Below, one piece after another: positions 1 to 9,806 of a stretch of DNA of 64,000 nt. Position 1 is the first letter of the stretch, and the number at the start of each line of letters is the position of its first letter. The translations under genes and the position numbers were made by a program. Under the pieces are notes generated by a model that was not told where the DNA came from, ran no database searches, and saw only the letters and a list, made by a program, of their open reading frames with translations. Source of the stretch: AC-38 sp033856025 (lineage in GTDB: Bacteria > Actinomycetota > Thermoleophilia > Solirubrobacterales > Solirubrobacteraceae). The stretch is taken from positions 1 to 64,000 of the forward strand of contig JAWVFQ010000026.1 of NCBI GenBank assembly GCA_033856025.1, read 5' to 3'.

Positions 1-344
1 CGCTGGAGGGCAAGATCGACCGGCTCAACGGCCTCAAGGAGAACGTGATCATCGGCAAGCTCATCCCGGCCGCCACGGGGCTCAAGCGCTACCGGCGGAT
101 CGAGATCGAGCCGTCCGAGCCGCTCCCCCGGGCCATCGACGACGTCGGCCTGCTCGACCAGGACGAGCTGGCGGCCGAGCTGGGGCTGGACTCCGGCGAG
201 AGCCTCCAGGGCTTCGGCGCGTCGTTCGAGTCCGACCTCGAGGTCCTCTCGGAGATCGGCGGCGGCGACGACGCCGGCGACGGCTTCGCCGAGGAGCTCG
301 CGTCCCTCGACGTGCCCGACGACTCCGGCAACGGCAAGAAGTAG
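1..344 (+). CDS. rpoC: DNA-directed RNA polymerase subunit beta' (C-terminal end, partial)
   Basis: This is the last ~114 codons of the beta' subunit of RNA polymerase; the gene begins outside the window. The frame opens at base 3 and carries the conserved C-terminal stretch LKENVIIGKLIPAATGL followed by RYR, which in RpoC lies near the secondary-channel end of the protein. After this the chain becomes acidic and Gly/Asp-rich before ending in GNGKK, a common type of variable tail. rpoC followed by the rpsL-rpsG-fusA-tuf string is the classical str-region order, here interrupted by two genes. The stop is only 4 bases from the stop of the convergent next gene. Confidence 0.95.
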   Translation, partial: LEGKIDRLNGLKENVIIGKLIPAATGLKRYRRIEIEPSEPLPRAIDDVGLLDQDELAAELGLDSGESLQGFGASFESDLEVLSEIGGGDDAGDGFAEELASLDVPDDSGNGKK

Positions 345-348
345 CCGG

Positions 349-855
349 CTAGCCGCTTTCGCGCAGACCCGCCGCCCACCGGAGGAGCTCCTCCACGTGG
401 GCGGCGGTTATGCCGATCGCCGGGTCGGATGTGACGAGGAGGGTGGGGCCGGGGCGGTCTCGCGCCCAGTCCTCGCAGTCGCCGTGGTCGTCGTCGATCC
501 AGGCGACGGGGCGGTCGGGGCCCGCGTGGGCGTCGATCGCGTCGAGCTTCCAGTGGCGCGATCCGCCGCCCGGCGATCCGGTGAAGGTGAGGAAGGGATA
601 GGGACCGGGTAGGGCGAGAGCATGGGGCAGGTACTCGTTGGCCCGCTCCTCCCATCCCGTGCACCAGACCATCTCGAAGCTGTCGCCCAGCCGGCGCAGG
701 TGCTCGCCCGCCGTGGCCGAAAGGTAATGGTGGATGCCGTCCACGTTTTGGAAGCTCCCGTCTGGACGGGCGTCCAGGTCGAAGCCAAACAGCGAGATGA
801 CCCCGTCGACATCGACGAGCAGCAGCGGAATGTGTCTATTTGCAGGGAGTTTCAA
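349..855 (-). CDS. HAD-like hydrolase superfamily protein
   Basis: Small (168 aa) protein with an HAD-type first motif LLLVDVDGVIS near its N-terminus (Asp nucleophile and Asp+2) and a late IDDDHGDCEDWA segment that fits the acidic metal-binding motif IV. A Thr-Gly in VWCTGW could be motif II. It resembles small HAD proteins of unknown substrate that are common in actinobacteria. The start is uncertain: the frame stays open to base 969 but that part reads like non-coding Arg-rich sequence, so I place the start at TTG 855, 12 residues before motif I. It is convergent with rpoC and divergent from the DMT transporter gene, an unusual insertion between rpoC and rpsL. Confidence 0.7.
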   Translation of the reverse strand: MKLPANRHIPLLLVDVDGVISLFGFDLDARPDGSFQNVDGIHHYLSATAGEHLRRLGDSFEMVWCTGWEERANEYLPHALALPGPYPFLTFTGSPGGGSRHWKLDAIDAHAGPDRPVAWIDDDHGDCEDWARDRPGPTLLVTSDPAIGITAAHVEELLRWAAGLRESG

Positions 856-998
856 GTGACATCTGTAACGGAACCGCGCTGCGCGAGACCCGTTAGCCTG
901 TTTCCATCGATGCCCGCCGTCAAGGCGGTTGCAGACCGCGCCGATAGGGGTACGGACCAGCGCGGTCACGTTTGGCCCCGCAGTTCACTTCTACTTCC

Positions 999-1877
999 AT
1001 GACCCTAGAGATCGGCATCCTGCTGGCGCTCGCGTGCGCCTTCGCCACGAACCTCGGCTTCCTGTACAAGCACCGGGGCGCGTGCGCTGCTCCCACGGTC
1101 GACGTCCGCCACCCGCTGCGGACCGCCAAGGGTCTGTTCGCCTCCAAGTGGTTCGCGATCGGCATGGCCGTCGCGGTCGGCGCGTGGATCTTCCACGTGG
1201 CCGCGCTGGCGATGGCGCCGCTCTCCATGGTCCAGGCCGTCCTGTCCGGCGGCGTCGTGCTGCTGGCCGTGATGGCCGACCGCCTCTTCGGCTTCGACGT
1301 CGGCCCCCGCCAGTGGGTCGGCGTGGCGTGCACCGCCGCGGGCCTCATCGCCCTGGGCGTCACGCTCCCCGCGAGCGCCGGCTCGCACTCCCACTTCTCC
1401 GCCTCGGCCATGATCGCCTTCGAGGGCGGCCTGGTCGGCCTCGGCGCCCTGCTCATCATGGGCAAGCGCCTCGGCGGCCCCGAGGAGCACCACGGCGTCA
1501 TGCTCGGCGCGGCGTCCGGCGTGCTGTTCGGCGTCTCGGACATCGCGATCAAGGCCCTCACCGGTCTGGTCGGCGACGCGGGCGTCCTCGGCCTGATGTC
1601 CCCGTGGCTGCTCCTGGCCGCGCTGGCTTCGGTCGCCGCCTTCTACGCCTCGGCCCGCGGGTTGCAGGACGGCGAGGCGGTCCCCGTCATCGCCACCACC
1701 GGCAGCGCGGCCAACGTCTCGTGCATCGCGGGCGGGATCATCGTGTTCGGCGACCCCATGCCCGGCGACGCCATCGGCGTGATCGTCCAGGTCGCCGCCT
1801 TCGCGATGGTCTGCGTCGCGGCCTTCCTCACCCCCGCGCCCGTGCGCGCGGCCGAGGCCGCCGGCGCCCCGGCCTAG
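999..1877 (+). CDS. EamA/DMT-superfamily integral membrane transporter
   Basis: A 292-residue, very hydrophobic protein with about nine to ten predicted membrane helices and short polar loops, the layout of drug/metabolite-transporter (DMT/EamA) proteins with two five-helix halves. N-terminal half around LGFLYKHRG and a helix with MAPLSMVQAVL; second half around FGVSDIAIKAL and VPVIATTGSAAN, positions where DMT proteins keep small and polar residues inside helices. Substrate cannot be told. The ATG at 999 is chosen because it starts right before the first helix; an in-frame TTG at 972 would add nine residues. It ends 35 bases before rpsL, so it may be cotranscribed with it. Confidence 0.75.
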   Translation: MTLEIGILLALACAFATNLGFLYKHRGACAAPTVDVRHPLRTAKGLFASKWFAIGMAVAVGAWIFHVAALAMAPLSMVQAVLSGGVVLLAVMADRLFGFDVGPRQWVGVACTAAGLIALGVTLPASAGSHSHFSASAMIAFEGGLVGLGALLIMGKRLGGPEEHHGVMLGAASGVLFGVSDIAIKALTGLVGDAGVLGLMSPWLLLAALASVAAFYASARGLQDGEAVPVIATTGSAANVSCIAGGIIVFGDPMPGDAIGVIVQVAAFAMVCVAAFLTPAPVRAAEAAGAPA

Positions 1878-1896
1878 CCCGCCCGCGCAGTTTGTC

Positions 1897-1902
1897 TATC
1901 AT
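1897..1902 (+). promoter_or_regulatory. -10 box for rpsL (likely leaderless)
   Basis: TATCAT lies 10 bases before the rpsL ATG, with no Shine-Dalgarno sequence in between. It fits the TANNNT actinobacterial -10 consensus; transcription would start at or next to the start codon. No -35 box is evident. Inference from sequence only. Confidence 0.45.
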
Positions 1903-1912
1903 CGCGGGCCGC

Positions 1913-2305
1913 ATGCCGACCACCAGCCAACTCGTGCGCAAGGGCCGCAAGCCGCCGTCCAAGAAGCTCGCCACCCCGGGCCTGAAGTCCGGGAAGGGGC
2001 GCAAGCAGCGCGTCGCCGCTCCCCAGCGCCGGGGCGTGTGCACCCGCGTGTACACGGTCACCCCGAAGAAGCCGAACTCCGCCCTGCGCAAGGTCGCCCG
2101 CATCCGGCTGACCAACCAGATGGAGGTCACGGCCTACATCCCGGGCGAGGGCCACAACCTGCAGGAGCACTCGGTCGTGCTCGTCCGCGGCGGCCGCGTC
2201 AAGGACCTGCCGGGCGTGCGCTACAAGGTCGTGCGCGGGACGCTGGACGCCGCCGGCGTCAGCGACCGCAAGAAGGCCCGCTCGCAGTACGGCGTCAAGA
2301 AGTAG
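1913..2305 (+). CDS. rpsL: 30S ribosomal protein S12
   Basis: S12 of the small subunit decoding site, 130 aa. The signature TPKKPNSALRKVARIRL (residues 50-66) and VRGGRVKDLPGVRY (91-104) are intact, including the lysines that are streptomycin-resistance positions in other bacteria (PKKPNS and GGRVKD). Compared with the ~124-aa mycobacterial form it has a longer basic loop near residues 22-36 (GLKSGKGRKQRV), similar in placement to the longer loop of Bacillus-type S12. ATG 1913 fits the usual MPT start. It is followed after 3 bases by rpsG. Confidence 0.97.
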   Translation: MPTTSQLVRKGRKPPSKKLATPGLKSGKGRKQRVAAPQRRGVCTRVYTVTPKKPNSALRKVARIRLTNQMEVTAYIPGEGHNLQEHSVVLVRGGRVKDLPGVRYKVVRGTLDAAGVSDRKKARSQYGVKK

Positions 2306-2308
2306 CGG

Positions 2309-2776
2309 ATGCGCCGCAACCGCGCAGACGTCCGGACGCCCGAGCCCGACGCGATCCACCGCAACCGCCTGGTCCAGCAGGTCATCAACAAGGTGATGCT
2401 GGACGGCAAGAAGTCCACCGCCGAGCGCATCGTCTACGACGCCCTGGCCATCCTGGGCGAGAAGAGCGGCAAGGACCCCGTCGAGGCGCTCGAGGAGTCC
2501 GTCAAGGCGCTGACCCCCGTCCTCGAGGTCCGCTCGCGCCGCGTCGGCGGCGCCACCTACCAGGTGCCCGTCGAGGTTCCCCAGCGCCGCGCCCGCACCC
2601 TCGCGGTCCGCTGGCTCGTCACCTTCGCCCGTCAGCGCCGCGAGAAGACCATGGCCCAGCGCCTGGCCAACGAGCTCCTGGACGCCCAGTCCCAGCAGGG
2701 CAACGCCTACAAGCGCAAGGACGACATCTACCGCATGGCGCAGGCCAACAAGGCCTTCGCCCACTACCGCTGGTAA
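2309..2776 (+). CDS. rpsG: 30S ribosomal protein S7
   Basis: S7, the 16S 3'-domain assembly initiator and head protein of the 30S subunit, 155 aa, standard length. It shows the typical MRRNRA start (usually MPRRG/MSRR), the VINKVMLDGKKSTAERIVY segment, VEVPQRRARTLAVRWL and the C-terminal KRKDDIYRMAQANKAFAHYRW. Its stop codon is the first arm of a long inverted repeat, which could end transcription between the str genes and the convergent membrane-protein gene. Confidence 0.97.
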   Translation: MRRNRADVRTPEPDAIHRNRLVQQVINKVMLDGKKSTAERIVYDALAILGEKSGKDPVEALEESVKALTPVLEVRSRRVGGATYQVPVEVPQRRARTLAVRWLVTFARQRREKTMAQRLANELLDAQSQQGNAYKRKDDIYRMAQANKAFAHYRW

Positions 2777-2880
2777 ACCGGCGGTCCGAGCGCGCCCCTC
2801 AGGGCGTCCTCGGCTCGCGAATAGCGCTGCTATTCGCTTCGCCTGCGTCCTTCTGAGGAACGCGCTCGGCCTCGCCGGTT
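2776..2880. repeat. Long nested inverted repeat, palindromic element copy A
   Basis: Nested palindrome directly after rpsG. Outer arms AACCGGCG (2776-2783) and CGCCGGTT (2873-2880), then CCGAGCGCG (2786-2794) with CGCGCTCGG (2861-2869), CCTCAG (2797-2802) with CTGAGG (2853-2858), and a central perfect stem GCGAATAGC (2817-2825) with GCTATTCGC (2829-2837) around GCT. GCGTCCT occurs on both sides of the centre as a direct repeat. The centre and flanks match copy B between rplC and rplD. It could act as a two-way terminator for the convergent genes; it also encodes the last ~14 residues of the minus-strand gene. Confidence 0.75.
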
Positions 2881-3393
2881 GGGCGTCCGGCCCGGCGCGC
2901 TGAGGATCAGGCCGCCGACTCCCGAGAAGAGGAGCAGGACCGCTCCGAGGGTCTCGGTGTAGAAGCCGGCTCGAGGGCTGCCCTTCGCGTTCTCGAAGGT
3001 CCGGGCGAGGGTGTTGGTGCCCGTCGCGTCGGCCAGGTCGAAGGCGAGGGCGAGGATGATCGCGATGCCGCCGAGCACGGCGAGGCCGGCCATCGCCGGG
3101 CGCGAGCCGCCGCGCGTGGCGCCGTAGGCCATCGGCAGGGCTGCGAGGCCGAGCAGGACCATGGCGTAGGAGTGGTTCTCGTGGCCCTTGACCGAGCCGC
3201 CGGGCACGGTGACACCGGCCGCGGTGTGGACCTCGAACAGCGTCAGGAAGTCCGACAGGACGAGCAGGACGGCTCCCGCGAACGCGGCCAGCGCGAGCGC
3301 GACCGCGAGGAGTTCCGCGCCCGTGACGGCCGGGCGGGAAGCCCCACGATCCTTGCTATCCTGGGATGTCCTTCCGGGGGGCTGTGCGTTCAC
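2830..3393 (-). CDS. Hypothetical four-helix membrane protein
   Basis: I do not recognise this family. The 187-residue protein has about four hydrophobic segments (roughly residues 27-50, 76-93, 100-118 and 150-170), a charged cytoplasmic N-terminus and a basic Arg-rich C-terminus that is encoded inside the palindromic repeat. The region between helices 1 and 2 (GSVKGHENHSYA) may be external. I chose GTG 3393 because CCGGAG lies about 7 bases upstream and the in-frame extension beyond it is antisense to fusA. It lies antisense between rpsG and fusA, an uncommon place for a gene, and its start sits inside the fusA leader. Confidence 0.6.
   Translation of the reverse strand: MNAQPPGRTSQDSKDRGASRPAVTGAELLAVALALAAFAGAVLLVLSDFLTLFEVHTAAGVTVPGGSVKGHENHSYAMVLLGLAALPMAYGATRGGSRPAMAGLAVLGGIAIILALAFDLADATGTNTLARTFENAKGSPRAGFYTETLGAVLLLFSGVGGLILSAPGRTPNRRGRARSSEGRRRSE
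3357..3362 (+). promoter_or_regulatory. Candidate -10 box for fusA
   Basis: TATCCT in the context TTGCTATCCT, nearly the same as TTGCTACCAT before rpmJ. If used, it gives a ~110-base fusA leader that contains the intrinsic terminator at 3425-3448. No clear -35 box. Confidence 0.4.
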
Positions 3394-3424
3394 GTGCGCG
3401 CGCTCCGGACTCCCGCTCCGCACA

Positions 3425-3448
3425 CGGGCCCGAGGGGCCCGTTTTTTT
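3425..3448 (+). terminator. Intrinsic terminator in front of fusA (possible attenuator)
   Basis: Perfect 7-bp stem CGGGCCC/CGGGCCC-complement (3425-3431 with 3435-3441) around GAG, followed by seven T (3442-3448). A run of seven T is striking in this GC-rich sequence. It ends 30 bases before the fusA ATG. It could stop transcripts from rpsL-rpsG, or regulate fusA from an upstream promoter as an attenuator. Confidence 0.8.
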
Positions 3449-3478
3449 GCCCGAAAGGCTTCAGCTCGAGACACGGAT

Positions 3479-5581
<2,103 letters not shown>

Positions 5582-5585
5582 CGGC

Positions 5586-5591
5586 TAGATT
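5586..5591 (+). promoter_or_regulatory. Candidate -10 box for tuf
   Basis: TAGATT in GGCTAGATT, directly after the fusA stop and 32 bases before the tuf GTG; an AAGGAG site lies in the remaining leader. Fits TANNNT; would allow extra tuf transcription. Weak evidence alone. Confidence 0.3.
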
Positions 5592-5623
5592 TCCAAAGTT
5601 CTCAACCCCAAGGAGCAAGCAAA

Positions 5624-6808
5624 GTGGCGAAGGAGAAGTTCGAGCGGGACAAGCCGCACGTAAACGTCGGCACCATCGGTCACATCGACCACGGCAAGAC
5701 GACGCTTACGGCAGCCATCACCCAGGTGCTGGCCGAGAAGCAGGGCGGCGAGGCCAAGAGCTTCGAGGAGATCGACAACGCTCCGGAGGAGAAGGAGCGC
5801 GGGATCACCATCGCCACGTCGCACGTCGAGTACCAGACCGACAACCGGCACTACGCCCACGTCGACTGCCCCGGCCACGCCGACTACGTGAAGAACATGA
5901 TCACCGGCGCCGCGCAGATGGACGGCGCGATCCTCGTGGTCTCGGCGGCCGACGGCCCCATGCCCCAGACGCGCGAGCACATCCTGCTCGCCCGCCAGGT
6001 CGGCGTGCCCTACATCGTCGTGTTCCTCAATAAGGCCGACATGGTCGACGACCCCGAGCTCCTCGAGCTCGTCGAGGTCGAGGTCCGCGACCTCCTCAAC
6101 GAGTACGACTTCCCCGGCGACGACGTCCCGTTCGTCACCGGCTCCGCGCTCAAGGCGCTGGAGGGCGACGAGGACGCCAAGAACAAGATCGTCGAGCTGG
6201 CCGCGGCGCTGGACTCCTACATCCCGGAGCCCATTCGCGACCTCGACAAGCCGTTCCTCATGCCGGTCGAGGACGTCTTCTCGATCACCGGCCGCGGCAC
6301 CGTCGCGACCGGCCGCATCGAGCAGGGCGTCGTCAACACCGGCGACACGGTCGAGATCGTCGGGATCACGGACACCACGAACACCGTGGTGACCGGGGTC
6401 GAGATGTTCCGCAAGATCCTCGACCAGGGCCAGGCGGGCGACAACGTCGGCTGCCTGCTGCGCGGCACCAAGCGCGAGGAGATCGAGCGCGGTCAGGTGC
6501 TGTGCAAGCCCGGTTCGATCACGCCGCACACGAAGTTCAAGGCCGAGGTCTACGTCCTCAAGAAGGAAGAGGGCGGACGCCACACCCCGTTCTTCACGGG
6601 GTACCGGCCGCAGTTCTACTTCCGGACCACCGACGTGACCGGGGTGGCCAACCTCCCCGAGGGCACGGAGATGGTCATGCCCGGGGACAACGTGCAGATG
6701 GAGGTGGAGCTGATCCAGCCCATCGCCATGGACCAGGGCCTTCGCTTCGCGATCCGCGAGGGCGGCCGCACGGTCGGCTCGGGGGTCGTGACCGAAGTCG
6801 TTCAGTAA
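5624..6808 (+). CDS. tuf: Elongation factor Tu
   Basis: EF-Tu, the GTPase that carries aminoacyl-tRNA to the ribosomal A site. 394 aa. P-loop GHIDHGKTTL, switch II DCPGHADYVKNMITGAAQ with the catalytic His, NKAD and SALKALEG (G5) are all present; domains 2 and 3 show VFSITGRGTVATGRIEQG and TGYRPQFYFRTTDVTG. The GTG start is 9 bases after an AAGGAG ribosome-binding site. Only one tuf is seen here. A GC-rich hairpin separates it from rpsJ. Confidence 0.98.
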   Translation: MAKEKFERDKPHVNVGTIGHIDHGKTTLTAAITQVLAEKQGGEAKSFEEIDNAPEEKERGITIATSHVEYQTDNRHYAHVDCPGHADYVKNMITGAAQMDGAILVVSAADGPMPQTREHILLARQVGVPYIVVFLNKADMVDDPELLELVEVEVRDLLNEYDFPGDDVPFVTGSALKALEGDEDAKNKIVELAAALDSYIPEPIRDLDKPFLMPVEDVFSITGRGTVATGRIEQGVVNTGDTVEIVGITDTTNTVVTGVEMFRKILDQGQAGDNVGCLLRGTKREEIERGQVLCKPGSITPHTKFKAEVYVLKKEEGGRHTPFFTGYRPQFYFRTTDVTGVANLPEGTEMVMPGDNVQMEVELIQPIAMDQGLRFAIREGGRTVGSGVVTEVVQ

Positions 6809-6837
6809 GCAGTTCAATCGTCAGATACGACCACCGG

Positions 6838-6867
6838 GGCGGGTCCCGCGCAGTAACGGGATCCGCC
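6838..6867 (+). promoter_or_regulatory. Hairpin between tuf and rpsJ
   Basis: An 11-bp stem (6838-6848 with 6857-6867, one G-T pair) around an 8-base loop, followed by TCTCTC. It may be a weak terminator for tuf or part of the S10-operon leader, where L4 feedback acts in other bacteria. Function is inferred only from position. Confidence 0.45.
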
Positions 6868-6899
6868 TCTCTCACGCAGCAAGGGCAACGCATACACGC

Positions 6900-7226
6900 A
6901 TGGCATCACTGACCCAGAACAAGATCCGCATCCGTCTCAAGAGCTACGACCACTCGGCGATCGAGACGGCGGCCAAGGAGATCGTGGAGACCGCGACGCG
7001 CACCGGCGCGAGCGTCTCCGGACCGGTGCCCCTGCCCACCGAGAAGAACGTGTACGCCGTGATCCGCTCCCCGTTCAAGGACAAGGACTCCCAGGAGCAC
7101 TTCGAGATCCGGACCCACAAGCGACTGATCGACATCCATCAGCCGACGCCGAAGACGGTCGACTCGCTCCAGCGGCTCGACCATCTGCCGGCGGGCGTGG
7201 ACATCGAGATCAGGCTGGCCGGCTGA
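6900..7226 (+). CDS. rpsJ: 30S ribosomal protein S10
   Basis: S10, 30S head protein and partner of NusB in transcription antitermination. 108 aa. Conserved IRIRLKSYDHSAIETAAKEI, GPVPLPTEKNVYAVIRSP and the KRLIDIHQPTPKTVDSLQRL segment are clear. It opens the S10 operon; the leader in front has a stable hairpin. The upstream AAGGGC is a weak ribosome-binding site at a long spacing. Confidence 0.97.
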   Translation: MASLTQNKIRIRLKSYDHSAIETAAKEIVETATRTGASVSGPVPLPTEKNVYAVIRSPFKDKDSQEHFEIRTHKRLIDIHQPTPKTVDSLQRLDHLPAGVDIEIRLAG

Positions 7227-7238
7227 GGAGGACGTGAC

Positions 7239-7856
7239 GTGCCCGCGATCCTCGCTCGCAAGCTCGGAATGACCCAGCGCTTCATGGACGACGGCCGTGT
7301 CGAGCGCGTCACGGTGCTCGAGGCGGGTCCGTGTCACGTCACGGCCATCCGCACGGAGGAGCGCGACGGCTACGACGCCGTCCAGCTCGGCTTCGGCGCG
7401 GTGCGCGAGCGCAAGCTGACGCGCGCCGAGCTGGGTCACCTCAAGAAGGCGGGCGCGCCGCCGGTGCGCCACGTGTGCGAGTTCCGCGACGAGGCGGGCG
7501 AGCTGCAGGTGGGCGACGAGGTCCGCTGCGACGTCTTCGAGCCGGGTCAGACGGTGAAGGTGTCGGGCGTCTCCAAGGGCAAGGGCTTCCAGGGCACGAT
7601 CAAGCGCCACAACTTCTCCCGCGGCCCCGTCACGCACGGCTCCCACAACGTGCGGGCGCCGGGCTCCATCGGCGCCTCGGCCACGCCCTCGCGCGTGTTC
7701 AAGGGGATCAAGGGACCGGGCCGCATGGGCGGCAAGCGCGTCACCCAGAAGGGCCTGGAGGTCGTCGAGGTCATCCCCGGCGAGAACCTGCTGCTGCTGC
7801 GCGGCTCGGTGCCGGGCCCGAAGAACGGGACCGTGGAGGTGCGCACCGATGCGTAG
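7239..7856 (+). CDS. rplC: 50S ribosomal protein L3
   Basis: L3, an early 50S assembly protein next to the peptidyl-transferase centre. 205 aa. Signature ILARKLGMTQRF near the start and the central FSRGPVTHGSHNVRAPGSIG and GKRVTQKGLEVVEV, whose loop reaches the catalytic centre. GTG 7239 is preceded by GAGGAGG. After its stop, 155 bases separate it from rplD, where most bacteria have almost no gap; this space holds palindromic element copy B. Confidence 0.97.
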   Translation: MPAILARKLGMTQRFMDDGRVERVTVLEAGPCHVTAIRTEERDGYDAVQLGFGAVRERKLTRAELGHLKKAGAPPVRHVCEFRDEAGELQVGDEVRCDVFEPGQTVKVSGVSKGKGFQGTIKRHNFSRGPVTHGSHNVRAPGSIGASATPSRVFKGIKGPGRMGGKRVTQKGLEVVEVIPGENLLLLRGSVPGPKNGTVEVRTDA

Positions 7857-7892
7857 CCATACCTGTCACCCCCACGCCCGCACTCGCGCGGC

Positions 7893-7980
7893 TGCAAACC
7901 TTCGCCCGGCTGCGTCCTCGCTCGGGGCAATGGCGCTGCCATTGCACCCTCCCTGCGTCCTTGCCAGTCTCGGTTTTCGC
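7893..7980. repeat. Palindromic element copy B between rplC and rplD
   Basis: Central stem GCAATGGC (7927-7934) and GCCATTGC (7938-7945) around GCT, flanked by TGCGTCCTCGCTCG before and CTGCGTCCTTG after, and by weaker outer pairs (AAACC 7896-7900 with GGTTT 7972-7976; GGCTG with CAGTC). The same layout as copy A after rpsG. The core stem differs from copy A by paired changes that keep base pairing. It separates rplC from rplD in an otherwise gapless operon. Confidence 0.7.
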
Positions 7981-8011
7981 TCGCACGAGCACGACCGTGG
8001 AGGTGCCAGGC

Positions 8012-8665
8012 ATGGCTAAGGCCCCCTGGCTGCACAAGCAGGGCGGCGTGGACCTCGACCCCGAGGCCTTCGAGGCCGCCTGGAACGAGGCGCTCGTTCA
8101 CGAGTGCGTTCGCGCCGAGCAGGCCGCGCGCCGTCAGGGCACCGCGTCCACCCGCACGCGCGGCAAGGTCCGCGGCGGTGGCGCCAAGCCCTGGCGCCAG
8201 AAGGGCACGGGCCGCGCTCGCGCGGGCTCCATCCGCTCCCCGATCTGGGTCGGCGGCGGCACGGTGTTCGGCCCCTCGCCGCGTCGCTACACCTTCAAGG
8301 TCAACCGCAAGGCGCGCCGGGCCGCGCTGCGCAGCGCGCTGTCCCTGCACGCCGGCCGCGGCTCGATCGCCGCGGTGGACGCGCCGGGCTTCGACGCGCC
8401 CTCGGCCAAGCAGGCCGCCCAGGCGCTGGCCAAGTGGGGCGGCGACCTTCCCGTCCTGGTGGCCCTGGGCGACGACGAGGCGGTCGCGCTGAAGTCCTTC
8501 CGCAACCTGGCCCGCGTCTCCGTGCTGCCCGCGCACTCCGTGGGCGTGACGGACATCGTCGGCGCGGCGTCGCTGGTCGTCTCCGAGGCCGCGCTGGCCA
8601 CCCTGACCGGGCTGGCGAAGGGCGAGCAGGCTCCCGCCGCCGACGCCGAGGAGGCCCCGGCCTGA
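8012..8665 (+). CDS. rplD: 50S ribosomal protein L4
   Basis: L4, 50S tunnel protein and, in other bacteria, the autogenous regulator of the S10 operon. 217 aa. The extended loop shows RQGTASTRTRGKVRGGGAKPW and QKGTGRARAGSIRSPIWVGGG, which line the exit tunnel. The globular part is present but shorter at the N-terminus (MAKAPWLHKQGG) than many L4. ATG 8012 is favoured; GTG 7997 just upstream is possible. The C-terminus ends in a short Ala/Glu tail. Its stop overlaps the rplW start (TGATG). Confidence 0.96.
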   Translation: MAKAPWLHKQGGVDLDPEAFEAAWNEALVHECVRAEQAARRQGTASTRTRGKVRGGGAKPWRQKGTGRARAGSIRSPIWVGGGTVFGPSPRRYTFKVNRKARRAALRSALSLHAGRGSIAAVDAPGFDAPSAKQAAQALAKWGGDLPVLVALGDDEAVALKSFRNLARVSVLPAHSVGVTDIVGAASLVVSEAALATLTGLAKGEQAPAADAEEAPA

Positions 8666-8961
8666 TGGACGCTCGCCAGGTCATCATCCGTCCCGTCGTC
8701 ACGGAGAAGAGCTACGCGCTCGCCCTGGCGGGCAAGTACGTCTTCCGCGTCCACCCCGACGCCCACAAGACCCAGATCCGCCAGGCCGTGCAGGAGATCT
8801 GGGGAGTCGACGTGCGCGACGTGCGCACGATGTCGGTCAAGTCCAAGCCCAAGCGGCGCGGCCTGACCACCGGACGCACGCGCCAGTGGAAGAAGGCGAT
8901 CGTGCAGATCGGCGAGGGCCAGGAGATCCCGATCTTCGCCGGGCTCGAGGGCGCTGCCTGA
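8665..8961 (+). CDS. rplW: 50S ribosomal protein L23
   Basis: L23, docking site for trigger factor and SRP at the tunnel exit. 98 aa. IIRPVVTEKSYAL near the start, KYVFRVHPDAHKTQIRQAV and WKKAIVQIGEGQEI at the end. Start and stop overlap the neighbours by one base (TGATG), so translation is probably coupled along the operon. Confidence 0.96.
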   Translation: MDARQVIIRPVVTEKSYALALAGKYVFRVHPDAHKTQIRQAVQEIWGVDVRDVRTMSVKSKPKRRGLTTGRTRQWKKAIVQIGEGQEIPIFAGLEGAA

Positions 8962-9803
8962 TGGCCATCCGCAAGCCCAAGCCCACCAGCCCCGGCCGGC
9001 GCTTCTCCACGTATCCCGACTTCGCGGAGATCACCAAGGACGAGCCGGAGAAGAGCCTCGTCGAGGGGATGAAGAAGTCCGGCGGGCGCAACGCCCACGG
9101 GCGCAAGACGTCGCGCCACCGCGGTGGCGGCGCCAAGCGCCTGTACCGGCGCATCGACTTCAAGCGGCGCAAGGACGACGTCCCCGCGAAGGTGGCGGCG
9201 ATCGAGTACGACCCCAACCGGTCCTCCTACATCGCGCTGCTGCACTACGCCGACGGCGAGAAGCGCTACATCCTGGCGCCGCAGCGCCTGGCGGTCGGCG
9301 CGACCGTGGCGTCGGGTGAGCGCGTGGAGATCACCGTGGGCAACTCGCTGCCGCTGGCCAACATGCCGGTGGGCACGATCGTCCACAACGTCGAGCTCCA
9401 GCCGGGGCGCGGCGGCCAGATGGGCCGGGCCGCCGGCACGGCGATCCAGCTGATGGCGAAGGAGGGGGACATGGCGACGCTGCGCCTGCCGTCCGGCGAG
9501 ATGCGCCTGGTGCGCGCCGAGTGCCGCGCCACGATCGGGACGATCGGCAACGCCGACCATCAGAACGTCAAGGTGGGCAAGGCGGGGCGCAAGCGCCACA
9601 TGGGCGTGCGCCCGCAGACGCGCGGCACCGCCATGAACCCGGTCGACCACCCCCACGGCGGCGGTGAGGGCTCGACCACGGCGGGGCGCCATCCGGTCAC
9701 CCCGTGGGGTGTCCCTACCCTGGGCTACCGGACGCGCAAGAAGCGCAAGTCGTCCGATCCGTACATCGTCCGTGGCCGCCGTCGCGGCAAGAAGGGCAGG
9801 TAG
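8961..9803 (+). CDS. rplB: 50S ribosomal protein L2
   Basis: L2, essential for subunit association and peptidyl-transferase assembly. 280 aa. RHRGGGAKRLYRRIDFKR, YDPNRSSYIALLHYADGEKR and the MNPVDHPHGGGEG loop with the functionally important His are all intact, as is the C-terminal GYRTRKKRKSSDPYIV. Start overlaps the rplW stop. Confidence 0.98.
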   Translation: MAIRKPKPTSPGRRFSTYPDFAEITKDEPEKSLVEGMKKSGGRNAHGRKTSRHRGGGAKRLYRRIDFKRRKDDVPAKVAAIEYDPNRSSYIALLHYADGEKRYILAPQRLAVGATVASGERVEITVGNSLPLANMPVGTIVHNVELQPGRGGQMGRAAGTAIQLMAKEGDMATLRLPSGEMRLVRAECRATIGTIGNADHQNVKVGKAGRKRHMGVRPQTRGTAMNPVDHPHGGGEGSTTAGRHPVTPWGVPTLGYRTRKKRKSSDPYIVRGRRRGKKGR

Positions 9804-9806
9804 CGC

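Noticed and set aside
929..1912. Arg-rich N-terminal extension of S12
   Set aside because: Overlaps the DMT transporter in another frame; S12 begins MPTT at 1913 with a -10 box just upstream.
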